A stretch of DNA of 16,564 bases from CAZADS01 sp964483985 (GTDB taxonomy: Bacteria; Pseudomonadota; Alphaproteobacteria; Thalassobaculales; Thalassobaculaceae). This document shows, piece by piece, positions 1 through 8,600 of this stretch; position 1 is the stretch's first letter, and the number at the start of each line of letters is the position of its first letter. The stretch covers positions 1 through 16,564 of the forward strand of contig CAZADS010000107.1 of NCBI GenBank assembly GCA_964483985.1. Direction: 5' to 3'. The translations under genes and the position numbers were made by a program. The notes under the pieces are model-generated. The model was given only the letters and a program-made list of their open reading frames with translations, did no database searches and was not told the DNA's origin.

Positions 1-256
1 TTATAATTCGTTCGAGTAATTCCGCATCTCGTGGCTGTTTAATGTCCAAAGTTAGGCTTTCTTTCCCACGATTGAGCCAAATAAAATATGCAGATTGTCC
101 CATAACCTGATGGTCATAACCCCGAGCAAAATCACCATCGGAACGTTCAATTTTGATAACTCGAGCGCCCGAATCAGCCAAACGACTCGTGCAATAAGGA
201 GCGGCAACCGCCTGCTCTAATGCGACAACCAAAATTCCCTCGAGCGGTCTCTTCAT
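1..256 (-). CDS. CaiB/BaiF (class III) CoA-transferase, N-terminal part
   Basis: Transfers coenzyme A between an acyl-CoA donor and a free carboxylic acid in the cytoplasm; the substrate cannot be told from this fragment. Only the first 85 codons are in the window; the frame is open through base 1, so about 300 residues, including the catalytic Asp region of the family, are missing. The fragment has the family's N-terminal Rossmann-like signature: ILVVALEQAVAAPYCTSRLA, then GARVIKIER and GDFARGYD, and the WLNRGKESLTLDI segment. The ATG at 256 is preceded by GAGG about 8 bases upstream, which overlaps the stop of the acyl-CoA dehydrogenase. The gap between the two genes is 9 bases, so they are co-transcribed and presumably translationally coupled. 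The pairing suggests activation of an organic acid to its CoA ester followed by dehydrogenation. Family assignment is firm; substrate unknown. Confidence 0.9.
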   Translation of the reverse strand, partial: MKRPLEGILVVALEQAVAAPYCTSRLADSGARVIKIERSDGDFARGYDHQVMGQSAYFIWLNRGKESLTLDIKQPRDAELLERII

Positions 257-265
257 GATTTAACC

Positions 266-1441
266 TCAGTACGAGCGCGGCAAGCCAAGTACATGTTCCG
301 CAACGTAAGCTAACACTAAATTTGTTGAAATAGGTGCCACACGATACAATCGAGCCTCTCTATACTTCCGTTCGACGTCATATTCCTCTGCAAAAGCAAA
401 CCCACCAAACGTTTGAACGCAAGTATCGCCCGCTTCCCACGCAGCATCTGCTGCCAACATCTTCGCCATATTGGATTCGGCGCCACACGGTTTACCCGCC
501 TCGAAAAGCTCAGCTGCCCTTTCCGCCATCAATGCCGCAGCTTCAGTGTTTGCATAAGCCTTAGCGATTGGAAATTGTATTCCTTGGTTTTGACCGATTG
601 GGCGGTCAAAAACCTTGCGTTCATTTGCGTAATCAACCGCCTTTTCTAAGAACCACCGAGCATCCCCTAGTGATTCATGGCTGATGAGAATTCGCTCCGC
701 ATTCATACCATCTAGAATGTAACGAAAACCTTTTCCTTCTTCACCAATTAGACTATCAGCAGAAATTTCTAATTCATCGAAAAAAATTTCGGTGGTTGAA
801 TGGTTTATCATGGTTCGGATGGGCCTAATCTCCATTCCCCTGCCCAGAGATTCTCGCATATTTACTAGAAATACAGATAGACCATCCGTTCGTTTCTTCA
901 CCTCTTCTTTTGGAGTAGTTCGCGCTAATAATAGCATTAAATCTGAATGTTCCGCTCGAGACGTCCAAATCTTTTGCCCATTGATCACATATCGATCATT
1001 TCCTTTTTTTACCGCCATCGTGCGCAATGATAGCGTATCGGTCCCGCTAGTGGGTTCAGAAACACCAAATGCCTGCAATCTGAGTTCACCTGATGCAATT
1101 TTAGGCAGGTATTCTTCTTTCTGACTCACATTTCCATGGCGTAAAACTGTTCCCATTATATACATTTGAGCGTGACAGGCCCCGCCGTTGCAACCCGATT
1201 TATGAATTTCTTCCAACACAGCAGCAGCAGCAGAAATAGGGAGACCACTTCCGCCATATTCTTCCGGGATCAGAACGGCCAAAAACCCAGCTTCAGTGAG
1301 TGCTTGAACAAATTCTGTCGGATAGGCTCGTTCGCGATCTTTGTCTCGCCAATATTCCCCCGGAAATTTTTCACATAGTGCCGCTACAGATCGACGTATC
1401 TCTGCGATTACCTCATTGGTTTCAGATGGAGTATGAAGCAT
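266..1441 (-). CDS. Acyl-CoA dehydrogenase family protein
   Basis: FAD-dependent alpha,beta-dehydrogenation of an acyl-CoA thioester, passing electrons to ETF. The 391-residue length is normal. The N-terminal helical domain spans about 5-120. The FAD-binding signature GVSEPTSGTDT is at 126-136 and KIWTSRAEHSDL at 157-168. The C-terminal helical domain runs from about 235, with FGGFAFAEEYDVERKYREARLY at 345-366. The usual catalytic Glu of the C-terminal 'YEGT' motif is not there: after Tyr366 comes Arg367, in YRVAPISTN. Glu249, in MNAERIL, falls where isovaleryl-CoA and long-chain enzymes carry their base, so it is the likely catalytic residue (inference). The start ATG has AAAGGA 7 bases upstream. 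It is the first gene of a pair with the CoA-transferase; 176 bases separate it from dgcA. Substrate not predictable; a short or branched acyl or dicarboxylyl-CoA is possible. Confidence 0.93.
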   Translation of the reverse strand: MLHTPSETNEVIAEIRRSVAALCEKFPGEYWRDKDRERAYPTEFVQALTEAGFLAVLIPEEYGGSGLPISAAAAVLEEIHKSGCNGGACHAQMYIMGTVLRHGNVSQKEEYLPKIASGELRLQAFGVSEPTSGTDTLSLRTMAVKKGNDRYVINGQKIWTSRAEHSDLMLLLARTTPKEEVKKRTDGLSVFLVNMRESLGRGMEIRPIRTMINHSTTEIFFDELEISADSLIGEEGKGFRYILDGMNAERILISHESLGDARWFLEKAVDYANERKVFDRPIGQNQGIQFPIAKAYANTEAAALMAERAAELFEAGKPCGAESNMAKMLAADAAWEAGDTCVQTFGGFAFAEEYDVERKYREARLYRVAPISTNLVLAYVAEHVLGLPRSY

Positions 1442-1490
1442 CCTATAGTCCTTTCATCGACGGGAACTTACTCTATATCACCGTCTATAC

Positions 1491-1509
1491 AAGCTTTATC
1501 GAAAAGCTT
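1491..1509. repeat. 7-bp inverted repeat in leader of the acyl-CoA dehydrogenase operon
   Basis: AAGCTTT, a 5-base spacer (ATCGA), then AAAGCTT. It lies in the 176-base gap between the dgcA stop and the acyl-CoA dehydrogenase start, about 50 bases ahead of that start. There is no run of T on the minus strand after the stem, so it is not a convincing terminator for dgcA. An operator or a weak mRNA hairpin are both possible; function unproven. The rest of the gap is AT-rich and shows no gene. Confidence 0.35.
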
Positions 1510-1617
1510 TAAAATGATCGCACATCAACCAGAAAATCCAATGTCAATGCTAATTAGTAATCTTAGTATCAAAAACCTGTCTTCGACTGGATGTCCTTAC
1601 ATTACTTTATATATTTT

Positions 1618-2604
1618 TTATCCCCATAATTGTGCGATTGGCGGTTCAATGGTACTACCATGGTATACGAGACCAGGACTTCTATCACCATCAAGTAAAA
1701 GTGGCCCATCGAGGTCAACAACAGACGCATTTTGAGCCACCAAAATAGCTGGCGCCATAGCTAGTGATGTTCCAATCATACAACCGACCATTATACGGAA
1801 GCCATATGATTTGGCAGTTTGACATAGGTGAAGAGCTTCCGACAGGCCGCCTGTCTTATCTAGTTTAATATTGATAAAATCGTATTTCCCGATTAACGAA
1901 TCCAAACTTGTTGTGTCATGGCAACTTTCGTCTGCACAAACTGGAATGATTCGATCAACCAACGCTAAGTCCGAGTCTTTCGATGCCGGTAGTGGTTGCT
2001 CAACCATTTTCACACCCGATTTCAGAAGATAGGGTGCGTATTCCTGATACTGTTCAACTGTCCAACCTTCGTTCGCGTCAACTACTAAAGCGGCATCTGG
2101 AGCAGATCTATGAATACACTCAACACGCTCAAGATCTAAACCATCTCCCATCATTTTGAGTTTTAAACTTGGACGCTCGTAATTTTCTGCAGCTTTTTCA
2201 CCCATTGTTTTTGGTTCGTCAACACCAAGAGTAAAAACCGTAGTTACTGGATTTGGGCTGGGTATTTGGGCTATATCCCAAACACGTTCCCCCTTTATTT
2301 TTGCTTCCAAATCCCACAATGCGCAATCCACTGCGTTTCGAGCCGCTCCTGGGGGCAGAATAGAATACAAATCCGATTGAGTAGCACCGTTTTCTATCTT
2401 TAATCTAGAAGAGTGGATTTGATTTTCTACACTGGCCAACGTTTCGCCATAGTGAGCATATGGAAAACATTCGCCGCGACCAACGTAACCACCCTTTGAA
2501 ATCTCCACGAGAATAACCTCGGAAACTATTCTGTTTCCGCGAGAAATTCTAAATGCATTCGCTAGCGGCCAGGATTCGCGATAAATTTTAACTACCGGTT
2601 TCAT
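1618..2604 (-). CDS. dgcA: N-acetyl-D-glutamate racemase DgcA (dipeptide-epimerase-like, enolase superfamily)
   Basis: Predicted to racemise N-acetyl-D-glutamate to N-acetyl-L-glutamate, the second step of the DgcN-DgcA D-glutamate route; cytoplasmic, Mg-dependent. The 328-residue protein has the enolase-superfamily capping domain (about 1-115, with AHYGETLASVE at 50-60) and the barrel with all expected residues. These are the KxK pair Lys148/Lys150 in SLKLKM, metal ligands Asp176 (VVDANEGW), Glu202 (VEQPLP) and Asp225 (CADES), and the opposite-face base Lys247 in INIKLDKTGG. The C-terminal DLDGP is also typical. By sequence alone an L-Ala-D/L-Glu epimerase is equally possible; adjacency to the DUF1611 gene decides for DgcA. 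It follows dgcN after 7 bases; a GAGGGG ribosome site overlaps the dgcN stop (TGAGGGG), so translation is probably coupled. Length and residues look intact. Confidence 0.85.
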   Translation of the reverse strand: MKPVVKIYRESWPLANAFRISRGNRIVSEVILVEISKGGYVGRGECFPYAHYGETLASVENQIHSSRLKIENGATQSDLYSILPPGAARNAVDCALWDLEAKIKGERVWDIAQIPSPNPVTTVFTLGVDEPKTMGEKAAENYERPSLKLKMMGDGLDLERVECIHRSAPDAALVVDANEGWTVEQYQEYAPYLLKSGVKMVEQPLPASKDSDLALVDRIIPVCADESCHDTTSLDSLIGKYDFINIKLDKTGGLSEALHLCQTAKSYGFRIMVGCMIGTSLAMAPAILVAQNASVVDLDGPLLLDGDRSPGLVYHGSTIEPPIAQLWG

Positions 2605-2611
2605 TTACCCC

Positions 2612-3610
2612 TCATTCAATAATATCAACTATAGATGCTACACCATCGCGCATAGGATCTATTGTTGGCAAATTAGTTTCATCCGCAATTTGACGACAAT
2701 ACGAGCGTCCATCGGCCTCCGAAAGTGCGGATGTATTTATTGATATTCCGGCACAGCGAACGTTTCCGTTGGTCAATCTTGCCGCTTCCAGGTTAGCTTC
2801 AATACACTTTTTAATGCCTACAATCGGGAAATGAGGCATGCTACGCATATGAGGTCGTCCCGCTTCGTGACACATAACAATTGCATCAGGTTGAGCGCCG
2901 TGAATTAATCCCAATGTTACACCAGCGTAGGAAACATTGAATAGGGATCCTTGTCCCTCTATTATATCCCAATGATCAAGTTCATTTTCCGGCGCCAGCC
3001 ATTCTACCGAACCCGATATAAAGTCAGCCACAACAGCATCTATCGATACCCCTGATCCAGCTATAAATATTCCTGTTTGACCTGTCGCCCTGAAATCAAC
3101 TTTCATTCCTCTTTTATGCATTTCACGTTCGATAGCGAGTGAGGTAAACATTTTTCCTACAGAAACATCAGTTCCAACTGTAAGCAATCTTTTTCCAGAT
3201 CGTTGAATACCATTCCCCACATCAAATTCTTGAGTTGGATGTCTCACATCAAATAAACTTCGACCACTTTTTTCTGCTGCCAACGAAAGCTCTGGAATTT
3301 CAGCGATCCGAGTATGCAAACCACTCGCGATATCCATATTTAAAGCTAAAGCTTTTACAAGTTCGGCTATCCAACTATTCGGGATCACGCCTCCACGATT
3401 TGCCACGCCAAGAATTATTGTACGAACTCCAGCCTGGGCTGCCTCTTCTATTGTCATATCGGGCACGTTACAATTGGCTTTACATCCCGGCAACCTGAGC
3501 TGACCTAAACACCAATCTGGTCGCCACACTCGCACTCCGTTTGCAGTTTTAGCTGCAAGTTGGTCTCGTGCGTCCCCGAGAAATAAAAGATAAGGATATT
3601 GAAATTCCAC
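2612..3610 (-). CDS. dgcN: D-glutamate N-acetyltransferase DgcN (DUF1611 family)
   Basis: Predicted to N-acetylate D-glutamate, giving the substrate for the racemase encoded next. This assignment rests on the known DgcN-DgcA pairing in marine Proteobacteria and haloarchaea, where DgcN is a DUF1611 protein. The 332-residue protein has an N-terminal Rossmann-like domain (about 1-130; conserved-looking Cys34, Cys43 and Cys47). It also has a C-terminal P-loop-like domain beginning with GTDVSVGKM (146-154), reminiscent of dethiobiotin synthetase, then DIIEGQGSL (215-223) and MCHEAGRPHMR (246-256). The start is GTG: the strong site GGGAGGA lies 7 bases upstream and there is no in-frame ATG nearby. 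It lies 97 bases after the receptor gene and 7 bases before dgcA, all on the same strand. No dgcR-like regulator is visible. The main alternative is an uncharacterised DUF1611 NTPase. Confidence 0.85.
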   Translation of the reverse strand: MEFQYPYLLFLGDARDQLAAKTANGVRVWRPDWCLGQLRLPGCKANCNVPDMTIEEAAQAGVRTIILGVANRGGVIPNSWIAELVKALALNMDIASGLHTRIAEIPELSLAAEKSGRSLFDVRHPTQEFDVGNGIQRSGKRLLTVGTDVSVGKMFTSLAIEREMHKRGMKVDFRATGQTGIFIAGSGVSIDAVVADFISGSVEWLAPENELDHWDIIEGQGSLFNVSYAGVTLGLIHGAQPDAIVMCHEAGRPHMRSMPHFPIVGIKKCIEANLEAARLTNGNVRCAGISINTSALSEADGRSYCRQIADETNLPTIDPMRDGVASIVDIIE

Positions 3611-3617
3611 GATATAG

Positions 3618-3624
3618 TCCTCCC
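3618..3624 (-). promoter_or_regulatory. Ribosome binding site of dgcN
   Basis: GGGAGGA, 7 bases before the GTG at 3610. It is the strongest Shine-Dalgarno match in this operon and fixes the non-ATG start of dgcN. Confidence 0.75.
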
Positions 3625-3707
3625 GGGGTAAATTATCCTTCTTTTTTCATATTACTTGATGAAATGTCGTTTTATCTCTTCCGCGCGTAATACACACGAT
3701 GACCAAT

Positions 3708-4673
3708 TCACTTCGTCAAATTATTGCTTTTCGTGGAATGGTTAATCATTTCATTCCAATCCGCTGTTAAGTTTTCTAGATAAAGGGTATATGCCTCTGT
3801 TTCCAAAAACATAATCTGCGTCCCTAATTTTTCTAGCCGTGCTGCTAACTCAGTATCTTCTGACGCTTTTTTAAACCAGTTCGAAATCTCACCTACAATT
3901 TCCAAAGGGGTTGATGGCGGCGCCATTATACCTCGGTCCACTCCAAAGATTGCTCCAATGCCTTGCTCTTTCAGGGTCGCTACTCCAGATAAGTTGGGTG
4001 TGCGAGCTTCAGATGTAATAGCTAAAGCCTGAAGCTCTTTTTGATCAACCCGTCTTTTTGCTGCTGTAACTGACAGTAAACCGATATCGAGTTGATTTGC
4101 CAAAATTGCAATCAAATTCTCCCTTCCGGTATCATAGCTAACTATCCTAAATCGTGCTCTAGCAGCATTTTCTAACCACATAATGTACATTTTCTGGAGC
4201 GAACCTATAGTTTCACCGATAGCTATCGCATTAGGATCCGAACTGGCTTGCTCTAAAATATTTGGCAAATTTGCATCTTTTAAATTGCTGCGTGCAACAA
4301 CAACCAACGGAGAACGAGTTAACATTACAATAGGCTGTAAGTCCGACCACTGAGGACTAGTATTATCCAAAAGGAAATTTGCAATTATTTCAGGAGTGGT
4401 TGCTATCAACATACATCCATCAGGAGTGGATTTTATGATTCTTTCGTAGGTAAATTTTTTGGTTGAATTTACAACTTTTAAAAGGGGTCCAGAGGTTTTT
4501 CGATTTATCGTCTCTGTATAAGCTCGCATCACCATATCGGTAGCGCTTCCGACCCCATACGGAACAACGACTTTTATATTGAAGCATTTAAGCGTTCCAC
4601 CAATTACAGGGTGAGTTGCGTAAATTAATCCAATAAAACATACGACCGCAATTACTTGAAAAAACTTTTTCAT
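3708..4673 (-). CDS. TctC/Bug-type periplasmic substrate-binding protein (tripartite tricarboxylate transporter family)
   Basis: Extracytoplasmic receptor of the tripartite tricarboxylate transporter family, whose members bind carboxylates such as citrate, aspartate, glutamate or nicotinate. The ATG at 4673 was chosen because it gives a classical signal peptide (MKKFFQVIAVVCFIGLIYA...). An in-frame TTG at 4709 would put 12 polar residues before it; neither start has a clear ribosome site. The mature protein shows the family hallmarks: IKVVVPYGVGSATDMVMRAY near the N-terminus (the usual VVPF..GG..D..AR), ANQLDIGLLSV mid-protein, and GVDRGIMAPPSTPLEIV in the C-terminal lobe. At 321 residues the length is usual. 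No TctA or TctB membrane subunit lies in the window, so it may be an orphan receptor. It lies upstream of dgcN-dgcA on the same strand, which suggests that it captures glutamate or a related acid (inference). Confidence 0.85.
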   Translation of the reverse strand: MKKFFQVIAVVCFIGLIYATHPVIGGTLKCFNIKVVVPYGVGSATDMVMRAYTETINRKTSGPLLKVVNSTKKFTYERIIKSTPDGCMLIATTPEIIANFLLDNTSPQWSDLQPIVMLTRSPLVVVARSNLKDANLPNILEQASSDPNAIAIGETIGSLQKMYIMWLENAARARFRIVSYDTGRENLIAILANQLDIGLLSVTAAKRRVDQKELQALAITSEARTPNLSGVATLKEQGIGAIFGVDRGIMAPPSTPLEIVGEISNWFKKASEDTELAARLEKLGTQIMFLETEAYTLYLENLTADWNEMINHSTKSNNLTK

Positions 4674-4687
4674 AATATTTAATGTAT

Positions 4688-4711
4688 ACTTGGTAAACGC
4701 CTGCGCCAAGT
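4688..4711. promoter_or_regulatory. Inverted repeat in divergent receptor/aspartate dehydrogenase promoter region
   Basis: ACTTGG, 12 bases, then CCAAGT: a perfect 6-bp inverted repeat with a 24-base span and centre-to-centre half-site spacing near two helical turns. It lies between the divergently read receptor gene (start 4673) and the aspartate dehydrogenase gene (start 4775). That position suits an operator controlling one or both genes. No regulator gene is adjacent. Six-bp half-sites can arise by chance, so this is a candidate only. Confidence 0.35.
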
Positions 4712-4774
4712 GAGACTATTATCCAAACTTGTATTAGTACGTCTACGCTAGAAAATTATGAATGGATTTTCATT

Positions 4775-5587
4775 ATGCGACATCTAAAAATCGCTATTGC
4801 CGGACTCGGAACTATAGGCTTACAAGTGGCAAAGGCTATTGATAACCAAACTATTAGCGGCCTCGTTTTGTCCGGTGTATCTGCAAATGACCAAAATAAA
4901 GCTTTGGAAAAGGTAAAAAATTTTTCTTCGGTCCCGGCCATCACGCCGCTGCGAAGATTATCAGATATTGCGGATATTATAGTAGAATGTGCCCCAGCGA
5001 GAGTTTTTTCAGAAATTGCAGAACCTGCTATCGAGTCTGGGAAAATTTTATTGCCCGCTAGTGTTGGGGCACTATTATCGCGCATTGATCTTGTTGATAG
5101 AGCAACCATCACTGGCGCTCAGATTATTGTACCGACTGGAGCTCTTATCGGACTGGACGCTGTACGGGCTGCAGCTGAAGGTGAAATAAAAACTGTTACT
5201 CTCAAAACACGAAAGCCTCCCAGAGGGTTAGAGGGAGCTCCATATTTATTAGAACACAAGATATCGATTCAAAACCTTGAACAACCAAAACTCATTTTTA
5301 GCGGCACCGCAAGAGAAGGTGCCCTCGGATTTCCGGCAAACGTTAATGTAGCAGCCGCTTTGAGTTTAGCCGGAATTGGCGCCGATAAAACATTGCTTGA
5401 AATTTGGGCAGATCCGAAGATCAATCGCAATATTCATACGATTTTAGTCGAGGCAGATAGTGCCCGTTTCACAATGACCATTGAAAATATTCCCTCAGCC
5501 CAAAATCCCCGGACAGGGAAAATAACGGCTCTAAGTATTATAGCAGCTTTGCGTCGGTTAACCGCTCCGCTGATTTCTGGAACGTAG
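4775..5587 (+). CDS. L-aspartate dehydrogenase
   Basis: NAD(P)-dependent oxidative deamination of L-aspartate to oxaloacetate/iminoaspartate (EC 1.4.1.21 type), cytoplasmic. The 270-residue protein has an N-terminal Rossmann fold with GLGTIG at 10-15, ASVGALL at 95-101 and TGALIGLDAVRAA at 121-133. It also has TRKPPRGLEGAPY at 145-157, FPANVNVAAALSLAG at 186-200, and ADPKINRNIH ending in His221, the expected catalytic His. The C-terminal ENIPSAQNPRTGKITALS follows at 237-254. All are aspartate-dehydrogenase signatures. It could serve NAD biosynthesis (NadX role, feeding quinolinate synthase), but no nadA or nadC is nearby. The divergent receptor and dgcNA genes favour amino-dicarboxylate catabolism or assimilation (inference). 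The ribosome site is weak. It converges on the DUF1217 gene with a 52-base gap that shows no obvious terminator. Confidence 0.92.
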   Translation: MRHLKIAIAGLGTIGLQVAKAIDNQTISGLVLSGVSANDQNKALEKVKNFSSVPAITPLRRLSDIADIIVECAPARVFSEIAEPAIESGKILLPASVGALLSRIDLVDRATITGAQIIVPTGALIGLDAVRAAAEGEIKTVTLKTRKPPRGLEGAPYLLEHKISIQNLEQPKLIFSGTAREGALGFPANVNVAAALSLAGIGADKTLLEIWADPKINRNIHTILVEADSARFTMTIENIPSAQNPRTGKITALSIIAALRRLTAPLISGT

Positions 5588-5639
5588 TCCCCTTACTTAA
5601 ACTTAAAAAAATTATCCCCATTTAATTAAAACGATGTTC

Positions 5640-8600
5640 TCATGAGAGAAGATTAATATTAATACCCGTTTGGGGCGAAATTTGAGCGATCAATGGTAAA
5701 AGTAGTGCATTTGCATTCGTCGAACCAAACGTCACTCCTTGAGCTGTAGCGTCTTTTGTTAGCAAATATTTCTCGATGAATTTAATTGCGTAATCAGTGT
5801 TTTTGGTTGGTTTAAGAAATACAGACTCTAGTGGATCCCCCCCGCCATTTGCTGACTTTAAAATCTGGCTTTGGATATCTAATGCCACTTTTTGAGATTT
5901 CACCTTGCTACCCACGCTGCCCACCGAAAACAAAACGTCGTTTAATAAGGACATTCGATTTGCCAATGTTGCGCCATTTAGAACCTTAATAGAATAACGC
6001 GATAATGGCTCGTCAAACAAATTAGTAAAGTTGGAATATCCTGAAATGCGCAAACCCGTTCCGACGGAACCAAGACTAACACGGATATCCCGCGCGCCCA
6101 GCCCAATCAAATTCTGTCCGTCCACGTCAGCCTCAAGAACCAAGGCATTGAGTTCAGTTGCGAGATCCCTCACTGCTCCATCAATACGCCCCTGAGGATC
6201 CGCCACATTCGCTAAGAAATTTATGGTGTACTGTTGTCGATTTATATTTTGGTGAACAGTTTCGATTGCAGGTTTAAATGTATTTTCAATAGATGAGGCT
6301 ATAGTTGCGGCATTGCCGGTTGTGAGTGACGCCGTTATAGCGGAAGCAATTGTATTACTAAGATTGCCGCCATCTATTTGTACTCTTCTACCTGATTGAT
6401 AAGTAACCGATGAGCCCCCACCGGAAGCCGAGCTACTAGCCGACGAACCAGCAGTAATGACGTAGGAATTCGCATTGGTGATAGAAGTAATTTTGAACTC
6501 ACCAGAAAGACCCAATCCGCCCACCGCTTCACTGCCGCTAAAAGTGATAAAATCATCGACGTTAAGACCATGAGCCGCGTGCGACACTGAAACTGCAGCG
6601 CTGCCTTCAAATGTAGTAAAGGGATTATTTGCTAGCGACCCCGTATTACTAATTACATCATATTTCTTAGCACCAATCGTTAATAAATTATCAAAGTCGA
6701 CCTTACTGTTGCTTGCGAATTCTGCTGCCGATCCGCCGCCACCGGAAACCGAACTAGTTGCCGCTGAATTCGCGCTAATTACATAGGAATTTGCGTCATT
6801 CACGGATGCAATTGTGAAACTTGTATTAAGATCAAGACCACCCAAATCCTCCACACCCGAAAAAGTTACTGAATCGCCTGCTTGCAATCCGTGGTTTGCA
6901 TGAATCACTGTTACGGAAACGCTATCTTCGGTAGAGGTGAAAGGATTAGATCCAAGCGCACCCGAATTTTCTACTTTGACAGACCCAGACGTATTAATCG
7001 TTGTTATTAGGGAAGCTGCTGCTTCAGAATAGGTCGTTTGAATCGCGGTCAAATCACCCGTCGTGGTCTGTATCAACTTAGTTTGCTGAAGCATTGTATC
7101 TAAGAGTTCTTCAACCGTTGTCGCTCGCGAGACAGAATCATCTACAGCCGAGATAGCTTTCGCCAAGTTCTGAGTTGCTAACTTATAAGCAAAGGTTATA
7201 CCGTTATCGGTGGCGGTCTCCGAATCAAATGAAGGAGATCCAAGTTGGTCAAACGACCCTTTATTGACCAACATTTGTACAAAAGCCTTGTCGAAATCCA
7301 ATTTGGCCAAGTCAAATGCGGCTCGGGCAGCGCCTATATTAGCAACAGCGTTAGATTCAGTAGTAGAGGCAACACTATTTTTGGCTGCCTGTATCCGACT
7401 CAAAAAGTTAGAAAGATCAAATGCTTTTGTAGTAGTTGCAGAATTTTTAGAATCAATCACAGTAGAAACTTCGTTATTTGATATAGAAGTGATTCCTAAT
7501 TCACTATCGCCACTCGGGCGCAGTAAATTTTGCTTTAAATTGGTGTTTGTATCAGTGTAGCTGGCGCCGTTTACCAGCCCAACATTTCCCAAAATTTTAT
7601 CGGCTTTGGAAATAAATTCATTTACCAATTCAGCTACAGACGGACCATTAACAACCGATTCAGTACTCACCGTAGATATTATATCAGTTAGTGTTTTCTT
7701 TAATTGATCCATAATAGGGTTGATCTTCGCTAGAGCATCGTTAGCTGCGGAAATTAACCCCGATTGCCGAATCAAGGTTGGCATAGCTGCTCTTTGAACC
7801 GGAATTTCGGCAGCATTAATACCTACTGCGCTTGTGACGTTCGAAAATCTGCTTAATTGATCACGCACATCTTTGATACGAAGTCTGATAGCAGACAACG
7901 TTTGATCCGCCTTTTTGACTATTGCCGTTGTCTTTTCGACTTTAGCAGCGTCGTCTTTGAGTATGTTCTCGCGTTTCTGAGAAACGGGTAAATCGGTACC
8001 GTTCACAGAGGCTTTATTAACATTAAATTTTGTCTCTATCAGAGAGATCTGTTTCTCCACTGATTGCCGCGCGATACCCGGAGGAAGTTGTAATCCACTG
8101 GTGATGATTGATCGTAAAGGCAAATCCTGCAAGATCTCAACGGTACTGCCAATAGAATTTATTTTACGAAGAAAGAAGAAGGCTTCTCGCACGGCTGAGT
8201 TTTCTTTTCCGACGTCCTTTTCAAACTCGTTGATCAAATATTTATCAATAAGCGCCTGTTGGGTGCTAGCTGTATTTAGGTTTTTTAGTCCTTCCTGCGA
8301 TAGGTTTATAAACCTCGCTAACTGACCAAATCGGGGATCATTCAATCGATTAGCGAAGGAGTTCACGTCGGAAGGATCGCTTTTAAGGATAGCTTTGATC
8401 TTCCCACCACTATTGATTTCTTCTTCAAGATCAAAAGCAGAAAGAATCAACCCTAAAATTCGGCGGTCTTCAACTAAATCTCCAACATCAGATAATTTGG
8501 AAACATTTTTTTTAAAATAGTTAATATCACTCTGTACATTTTTGCTATTAAAGAAAGTCTGACGCAACTCTGTCTCGCGTTGGCGAACTTGCTTGAATTT

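Noticed and set aside
4674..4709. TTG-initiated 12-residue extension of the receptor protein
   Set aside because: It would bury the signal peptide behind polar residues and cross the inverted repeat; the ATG at 4673 gives a normal export signal.
4756..5112. 118-codon minus-strand frame opposite the aspartate dehydrogenase
   Set aside because: Antisense shadow of a well-supported gene; no ribosome site or recognisable domain.
5588..5639. Bidirectional terminator between aspartate dehydrogenase and the DUF1217 gene
   Set aside because: The gap is AT-rich, but I could find no stable stem.
6374..6610. Minus-strand 78-codon frame inside the DUF1217 gene
   Set aside because: It overlaps the second repeat unit in a shifted frame; its apparent pattern derives from the repeat.
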